Position numbers and translations under genes: made by a program. From the NCBI RefSeq assembly GCF_024169315.1, contig NZ_JALJWR010000001.1:3832501-3896500 (forward strand): 64,000 nt of DNA. Direction: 5' to 3'. The notes beneath the pieces were generated by a model. The model was not told the origin of the DNA. It worked only from the letters and a program-made list of their open reading frames with translations, and made no database searches. Shown in pieces: positions 57,597 through 64,000 of the stretch (positions are counted from its first letter, which is position 1; every line of letters begins with the position of its first letter). The DNA comes from Pseudomonas migulae (GTDB lineage: Bacteria > Pseudomonadota > Gammaproteobacteria > Pseudomonadales > Pseudomonadaceae).

Positions 57597-59141
57597 TTAC
57601 CAGGTTTGGGTGGCCTTGAACTTCTCGATACCGGCTTTCATGCCAGCGTCGATTTCGTCATTGAAGTCACCCTTCACGTTGATCTTCGCCATCAAATCGG
57701 CGTGATCGCGGTTGAAGAAAGCAATCAGCGCTTGTTCGAAGCTGCCGATCTTGGCGATTTCAACGTCAGTCAGGAACCCACGCTCAGCGGCATACAGCGA
57801 CAGCGCCATGTCAGCGATCGACATTGGTGCGTATTGCTTCTGCTTCATCAGCTCGGTAACGCGCTGACCATGCTCAAGTTGCTTACGGGTCGCTTCGTCC
57901 AGGTCAGAAGCGAACTGGGCGAATGCCGCCAGTTCACGGTACTGAGCCAGAGCGGTACGGATACCACCGGAGAGCTTCTTGATGATCTTGGTCTGAGCGG
58001 CACCACCCACACGGGATACCGAAACACCGGCGTTCACAGCAGGACGGATCCCGGAGTTGAACATGGCGGATTCCAGGAAGATCTGACCGTCGGTGATGGA
58101 AATCACGTTGGTCGGAACGAACGCGGAAACGTCGCCAGCCTGGGTTTCGATGATCGGCAGTGCGGTCAGGGAACCGGTTTTGCCGGTCACTGCGCCGTTG
58201 GTGAACTTCTCTACGTATTCTTCCGAAACGCGGGATGCGCGCTCCAGCAGACGGGAGTGGAGATAGAACACGTCGCCTGGGTAAGCTTCACGGCCTGGTG
58301 GACGGCGCAGCAGCAGGGAAATCTGGCGGTAAGCCACTGCTTGCTTGGACAGATCGTCATAAACGATCAGCGCGTCTTCACCGCGGTCGCGGAAGAATTC
58401 ACCCATGGTGCAACCGGAGTACGGTGCCAGGAATTGCAGTGCTGCAGATTCCGAAGCGCTCGCAGCTACGACGATGGTGTTAGCCAGTGCGCCGTTTTCT
58501 TCCAGCTTGCGAACCACGTTGGCAATGGTCGATTGTTTCTGACCGATTGCTACGTAGACGCAGAAAATGCCGCTGTTTTTCTGGTTGATGATCGCGTCGA
58601 TCGCCAGAGCGGTTTTACCGATCTGACGGTCACCGATGATCAGCTCACGCTGGCCACGGCCGACAGGGATCATGGCATCGACAGCCTTGTAGCCAGTCTG
58701 TACAGGCTGGTCTACCGACTTACGCCAGATCACGCCTGGAGCAACTTTCTCGACCGCATCGGTCTCGGTGTTGTTCAGCGGACCTTTGCCGTCAACAGGG
58801 TTACCCAGTGCGTCGACTACGCGACCCAGCAGTTCCTTACCAACCGGAACTTCGAGGATGCGACCGGTGCACTTGGCGCTCATGCCTTCGGCCAGAGACT
58901 GGTAGGAGCCCAAAACTACGGCACCTACGGAGTCTTGCTCCAGGTTGAGAGCCATACCGAAGACGCCGCCCGGAAACTCGATCATCTCGCCGTACATGAC
59001 GTCGGCCAGACCGTGAATCCGCACGATACCGTCAGATACGCTGACGACAGTGCCTTCGTTACGGGCTTGGGAGGTCACATCGAGCTTGTCGATGCGGCCC
59101 TTGATAATTTCACTTATTTCGGAAGGATTGAGTTGCTGCAT
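57597..59141 (-). CDS. atpA: ATP synthase alpha subunit
   Basis: 514 residues. P-loop [36 protein letters not shown], and [16 protein letters not shown] region (here [12 protein letters not shown]). Regulatory nucleotide-binding subunit of F1. Confidence 0.98.
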   Translation of the reverse strand: MQQLNPSEISEIIKGRIDKLDVTSQARNEGTVVSVSDGIVRIHGLADVMYGEMIEFPGGVFGMALNLEQDSVGAVVLGSYQSLAEGMSAKCTGRILEVPVGKELLGRVVDALGNPVDGKGPLNNTETDAVEKVAPGVIWRKSVDQPVQTGYKAVDAMIPVGRGQRELIIGDRQIGKTALAIDAIINQKNSGIFCVYVAIGQKQSTIANVVRKLEENGALANTIVVAASASESAALQFLAPYSGCTMGEFFRDRGEDALIVYDDLSKQAVAYRQISLLLRRPPGREAYPGDVFYLHSRLLERASRVSEEYVEKFTNGAVTGKTGSLTALPIIETQAGDVSAFVPTNVISITDGQIFLESAMFNSGIRPAVNAGVSVSRVGGAAQTKIIKKLSGGIRTALAQYRELAAFAQFASDLDEATRKQLEHGQRVTELMKQKQYAPMSIADMALSLYAAERGFLTDVEIAKIGSFEQALIAFFNRDHADLMAKINVKGDFNDEIDAGMKAGIEKFKATQTW

Positions 59142-59162
59142 TGCTCTGCTGCCCCTTCAAAC

Positions 59163-59699
59163 TCAAGATTTCAATGCTTCGGCAAGGTTCGCGAGTTTGC
59201 CGCGAACCGAGCCATCGATAACCAGGTCGCCGGCGCGGATGACAATGCCCCCAATAAGGGATTTGTCTTCCTCGACTTGCAGGCGCACTTCCCGGTTGAG
59301 TCGTGCACTGAGAACCTTGGCGAGTTTGTCTTGCTGTTCTTGGTTCAATGCAAAAGCACTGGTCACTTCAACGTCTACCGACTTCTCTTGTTCGGCCTTG
59401 TACAGGTCGAACAGAGCGGATATCTCCGGCAAAAGCGGGAGACGGTCGTTTTCGGCAACGACGTGAATGAAGTTCTGTGCCTTGGCATCAAACTTGTCGC
59501 CGCACACGTCAATAAACGTGGCGGCCTTGTCTGCGCTCGTCAGTCGCGGGGCCTTGAGCACGCGCTGCATGGTGTCGTCTTGCGACACTGCTGCAGCCAG
59601 GCCGAGCATGGCTGACCAAGAGGCCAGTTGCTGGTGGGCCTGGGCGTGCTCGAAGGCTGCCTTAGCGTAAGGTCGGGCCAACGTGGTCAATTCTGCCAT
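59163..59699 (-). CDS. atpH: ATP synthase delta subunit
   Basis: 178 residues; [13 protein letters not shown] start and the C-terminal [20 protein letters not shown] are family hallmarks. Links F1 to the peripheral stalk. Confidence 0.97.
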   Translation of the reverse strand: MAELTTLARPYAKAAFEHAQAHQQLASWSAMLGLAAAVSQDDTMQRVLKAPRLTSADKAATFIDVCGDKFDAKAQNFIHVVAENDRLPLLPEISALFDLYKAEQEKSVDVEVTSAFALNQEQQDKLAKVLSARLNREVRLQVEEDKSLIGGIVIRAGDLVIDGSVRGKLANLAEALKS

Positions 59700-59711
59700 G
59701 ATCGCCCTCGC

Positions 59712-60182
59712 TTAAATTTCAGCAGCCAGTTTGTTTACCAGCTCCGCGTGCGCGTTTTGATCGATTGTGGCACCCAGGATCTTCTCGGCGCCGCCGACGG
59801 CCAGTGCACCCAGTTGGGCACGCAGCGCGTCTTTGACACTGTTCAGTTCCTGCTCGATCTCGGCCTGAGCCTGAACCTTCACACGGTCAGCGTCGATACG
59901 GGCTTTTTCAACAGCCTCTTCAACGATCTGGTTACCGCGTTTCTTGGCTTGCTCAATGATTTCAGCTGCCTGAGCCTTAGCTTCGCGCAGTTGTTGACCC
60001 GCTTTATCTTGGGCCAACTCCAGGTCGCGAGCTGCTCGGGCGGCAGCGTCCAGTCCATCCGCGATCTTCTTCTGACGTTCGTGCAAAGCCGCGATGACCG
60101 GAGGCCACACGAACTTCATGCAAAACAGTACAAAAATGAAGAACGCAACGGACTGGCCAATCAGGGTTGCATTAATGTTCAC
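59712..60182 (-). CDS. atpF: ATP synthase b subunit
   Basis: 156 residues, one N-terminal membrane helix ([21 protein letters not shown]) then a long charged coiled coil. Peripheral stalk dimer. Confidence 0.97.
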   Translation of the reverse strand: MNINATLIGQSVAFFIFVLFCMKFVWPPVIAALHERQKKIADGLDAAARAARDLELAQDKAGQQLREAKAQAAEIIEQAKKRGNQIVEEAVEKARIDADRVKVQAQAEIEQELNSVKDALRAQLGALAVGGAEKILGATIDQNAHAELVNKLAAEI

Positions 60183-60216
60183 GCCAACACCTCGCTCGTT
60201 CGTTGCACATCAAACC

Positions 60217-60238
60217 AATCACTCGAAGGTTCGAGTGA

Positions 60239-60240
<2 letters not shown>
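60217..60240 (-). other. Hairpin directly after atpE
   Basis: AATCACTCGAA-GG-TTCGAGTGATT, perfect 11-base arms, overlapping the atpE stop. Probably stabilises the atpE 3' end. Confidence 0.65.
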
Positions 60241-60511
<271 letters not shown>

Positions 60512-60583
60512 TTACGTCGTATGGTTTAGGTTTTTTAGATTTTAAAGCGGTAAAACAAATCGTTTCATAGCCCTGTTCGGGCA

Positions 60584-60605
60584 CCCACCCGTTTGACCGG
60601 GTGGG
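60584..60605 (-). other. Hairpin in the atpB/atpE gap
   Basis: CCCACCCG-TTTGAC-CGGGTGGG, perfect 8-base stem in a 133-base gap that is the longest within the operon. Likely an mRNA-processing or translation-modulating element. Confidence 0.6.
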
Positions 60606-60629
60606 ACATCAGACTAGTCGAGACTGGTC

Positions 60630-61923
<1,294 letters not shown>

Positions 61924-61997
61924 CACAATTACTCCCCAATGGTCGGCTGCCAGAATTCAATAACTTGGCATAATTTGTGCCGACAAAATGCGCGCAG

Positions 61998-62026
61998 AGT
62001 ATAGGGGCGGTTCTGCCCCTATTCAA
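61998..62026 (-). promoter_or_regulatory. atp operon sigma70 promoter
   Basis: Minus strand TTGAAT (62026-62021), 17-base spacer, TATACT (62003-61998), about 75 bases before atpI. The spacer itself holds an inverted repeat (AGGGGC / GCCCCT). Spacing and matches are close to consensus. Confidence 0.78.
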
Positions 62027-62071
62027 CTGTCAGGTAGTGATTTCCGACTGCACGCTACATGAGGAAATGTT

Positions 62072-62944
62072 TCAGCGAATGTGTGCAAGCACACCCTGAA
62101 GCTCATCGAGGGAGTTGTAACCGATCACCAACTGCCCCTTCCCCTTCTTTCCGTGTCGGATCTGCACCGCAGAGCCTAGGCGCTCAGCCAGGCGCTGCTC
62201 GAGTCGGGCGATATCAGGGTCCGGTTTTGTCGCTTCGACAGGCTCCGGTTTGCCACTCAACCACTGGCGAACCAGTGCCTCAGTTTGGCGCACAGTCAGC
62301 CCCCGTGCGACAACATGTCGCGCCCCTTCAACCTGTTGATTCTCCGGCAAACCAAGCAAAGCACGCGCATGACCCATTTCCAGGTCACCGTGGGACAGCA
62401 TGGTCTTGATAACTTCCGGCAACGCGATCAAGCGTAGCAGGTTGGCCACGGTCACGCGGGACTTGCCCACCGCTTCGGCCACTTGTTGCTGAGTCAGCTG
62501 GAATTCCTGCTGCAAACGCTGCAGGGCTACCGCTTCTTCGATCGGATTGAGGTCTTCACGCTGGATGTTCTCGATCAGCGCCATGGCGATGGCGGTTTCA
62601 TCCGGCACATCGCGAACCATCGCCGGGATGGTTTCCTGGCCAGCCTGCTGGCTGGCGCGCCAGCGGCGTTCGCCGGCGATGATTTCGAAGCGGCCGCTAC
62701 CGATCGGACGAACCACGATCGGCTGCATCACGCCTTGGGCCTTGATCGACTGCGCCAGTTCTTCCAGCGCCTGCGGGTCCATATCCCGACGTGGCTGGTA
62801 CTTGCCACGCTGGATCAGGTCCAGGGGCAAATGCTGCAGCTCACGTTGATCGGCTTGTACCGCCTGTTCTTCCAGAGAGCTGACAGTCGGACCGCTCAGC
62901 AGTGCATCCAGTCCACGTCCGAGACCTCGTTTCTTGACGGCCAT
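62072..62944 (-). CDS. parB: Chromosome-partitioning protein ParB
   Basis: 290 residues. GRGLDALL N-terminal region, CTP-binding GERRWRAS, HTH TQQQVAEAVGKSRVTVANLLRLIALP and C-terminal dimerisation domain. Binds parS sites; two candidates lie in this window. 9 bases after parA. Confidence 0.97.
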   Translation of the reverse strand: MAVKKRGLGRGLDALLSGPTVSSLEEQAVQADQRELQHLPLDLIQRGKYQPRRDMDPQALEELAQSIKAQGVMQPIVVRPIGSGRFEIIAGERRWRASQQAGQETIPAMVRDVPDETAIAMALIENIQREDLNPIEEAVALQRLQQEFQLTQQQVAEAVGKSRVTVANLLRLIALPEVIKTMLSHGDLEMGHARALLGLPENQQVEGARHVVARGLTVRQTEALVRQWLSGKPEPVEATKPDPDIARLEQRLAERLGSAVQIRHGKKGKGQLVIGYNSLDELQGVLAHIR

Positions 62945-62953
62945 GGGGATTCC

Positions 62954-63751
62954 TTAAGTTGGCTGAGCAGCGGCGGTGCGTGAGTTTTTGCGTTGACGGC
63001 GAACCATCTCGCCCGCCAATGCCAGATAGGCAATGGCGCCCCGTGATGTCTTGTCGTACGCCAGCGCCGGCATGCCATAGCTTGGCGCTTCGGCCAGGCG
63101 GATGTTGCGCGGAATGACGGTGTCGTAGAGCTGCTCGCCGAAGTGTTCCTTGAGCTGAGCCGACACGTCGTTCATCAGGCTCAGGCGCGGGTCGTACATC
63201 GTGCGCAACAAGCCTTCGACTTTCAGGTTCGGGTTCAGCAGTTCAGCGATGCGCTTGATGTTATCCACAAGATCGCTCAAGCCTTCGAGCGCGAAGTACT
63301 CGCACTGCATGGGGATAATGACCCCGTCGGCCGCAACCAGAGCGTTCAGTGTCAGCATCGACAGCGACGGCGGGCAGTCGATCAAAATGTAATCGTAGTT
63401 TTCACGGATCGGCGCCAACGCGCTGCGCAGGCGGCTTTCCTTCATCTGCATTTCCAGCAGAACCACTTCGGCCGCGGTCAGGTCACGGTTGGCCGGCAAC
63501 AGCTGGTAACCACCGTGCTCCGAGTAGTGCATGGCCTGGGCCAGGTCGCACTCGCCGATCAGCAAGTCGTAAACCGAATTTTCCAGGCCGTGTTTATCCA
63601 CACCGCTGCCCATGGTGGCGTTGCCCTGTGGATCGAGATCGATCAACAGCACCCGGCGCTTGGTAGCGACCAGGGAAGCTGCGAGGTTGATGCAGGTGGT
63701 GGTTTTACCCACACCACCCTTTTGGTTCGCTATCGCGAATACCTTAGCCAT
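62954..63751 (-). CDS. parA: Chromosome-partitioning ATPase ParA
   Basis: 265 residues from ATG 63751; the frame opens at 63769 without a site. Deviant Walker A NQKGGVGKTTTCINLA, DLDPQGNATMG and DCPPSLSMLT. Segregates the origin with ParB. Confidence 0.97.
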   Translation of the reverse strand: MAKVFAIANQKGGVGKTTTCINLAASLVATKRRVLLIDLDPQGNATMGSGVDKHGLENSVYDLLIGECDLAQAMHYSEHGGYQLLPANRDLTAAEVVLLEMQMKESRLRSALAPIRENYDYILIDCPPSLSMLTLNALVAADGVIIPMQCEYFALEGLSDLVDNIKRIAELLNPNLKVEGLLRTMYDPRLSLMNDVSAQLKEHFGEQLYDTVIPRNIRLAEAPSYGMPALAYDKTSRGAIAYLALAGEMVRRQRKNSRTAAAQPT

Positions 63752-63769
63752 TCTTGCTTGTGTTCCCAA

Positions 63770-64000
63770 TCATGCCGTGCGGCGCAGTATCAGCAGATGG
63801 CGTTGGCCTTGGCAACCAGGTACGGCCAGGGCGTGTTCGCTATCGAGGTGGAAGTCTGCCGGCAATGCTACCAGCTCATCGGCCGGATGAACGCCCTTCA
63901 TTGCCAGCCAGCGTGTATCGGCGTCGCCGAGGTGGCGAGTCCAGTTGCTGAAGTTCTCCATGCTGCTGAACGCCCGGGAAATGATCCCGTTGAACGGCTG
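63770..64000 (-). CDS. rsmG: 16S rRNA (guanine527-N7)-methyltransferase RsmG (3' part)
   Basis: Only the C-terminal 76 residues are in the window ([16 protein letters not shown]..., [29 protein letters not shown]). This tail and the place upstream of parA fit RsmG (GidB), which methylates G527 of 16S rRNA. The rest lies beyond base 64000. Confidence 0.93.
   Translation of the reverse strand, partial: QPFNGIISRAFSSMENFSNWTRHLGDADTRWLAMKGVHPADELVALPADFHLDSEHALAVPGCQGQRHLLILRRTA

Noticed and set aside
57534..59615. Plus-strand 693-codon open frame opposite atpA and atpH
   Set aside because: Shadow of strongly conserved ATP synthase genes; composition is typical of antisense frames.

Overview
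The window is a chromosomal segment from a fluorescent-type Pseudomonas (P. fluorescens/putida group). Gene order supports this: rsmG-parA-parB-atpIBEFHAGDC-glmU-glmR-glmS on the right is the usual pseudomonad block left of oriC (dnaA should lie a few genes beyond base 64000), and uvrD with a GGDEF/EAL neighbour and pycA-pycB-pycR-rccR on the left are also pseudomonad order. REP doublets (REPINs) of three related sequence types occur in six intergenic gaps. No rRNA, tRNA, IS element, prophage or CRISPR array was seen.

Layout. 1-1011: end of a polar amino-acid ABC transporter. 1316-3364: an autotransporter, probably accessory. 3444-9046: two-subunit pyruvate carboxylase (pycA, pycB), its LysR regulator (pycR), a PA3496-family small protein and the KDPG-type regulator rccR with a palindromic operator. 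9387-9701: an unrecognised AT-richer gene with a structured leader. 9762-20894: housekeeping and signalling genes (c-di-GMP enzyme, uvrD, Tim44-like protein, SMI1/KNR4 protein, cation antiporter, thioesterase, pdxY, DUF3301).

20928-30883 is a zinc-limitation island. Two divergent transcription units are arranged around near-perfect Zur boxes. The left unit has two COG0523 GTPases and a DUF1826 protein; the right unit has a small secreted protein, then folE2, a zinc/manganese ABC transporter, a gamma-carbonic anhydrase, a dihydroorotase paralogue and a threonyl-tRNA-synthetase-like protein that lacks the catalytic core. Several of these are paralogues or replacements of zinc enzymes. A second Zur-like palindrome at 40421-40439 heads a separate four-gene operon on the minus strand (three SPFH/HflKC-like membrane proteins, one with a 16-histidine N-terminus, and a P-type metal ATPase, 40386 to 34429).

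Between and after these lie DUF3617, cls, cfa, a stand-alone lpd, an Lrp/LysE pair, a TPR/DUF3142 envelope pair, a flavin/ferredoxin-reductase fusion with a GST, and a LysR regulator. The right end is the origin-proximal block: amino-sugar synthesis (glmS, glmR, glmU), the nine-gene ATP synthase operon with a strong promoter, and chromosome partitioning (parAB). Two parS-like sites are embedded in coding sequence at 25158 and 37371, and perfect DnaA 9-mers are strongly concentrated in 46-64 kb. The most unusual items are the catalytic-core-less ThrRS relative in the zinc operon, the SPFH/P-type ATPase operon, the parS and DnaA-box distribution, and the nested antisense secreted gene in the COG0523 unit.
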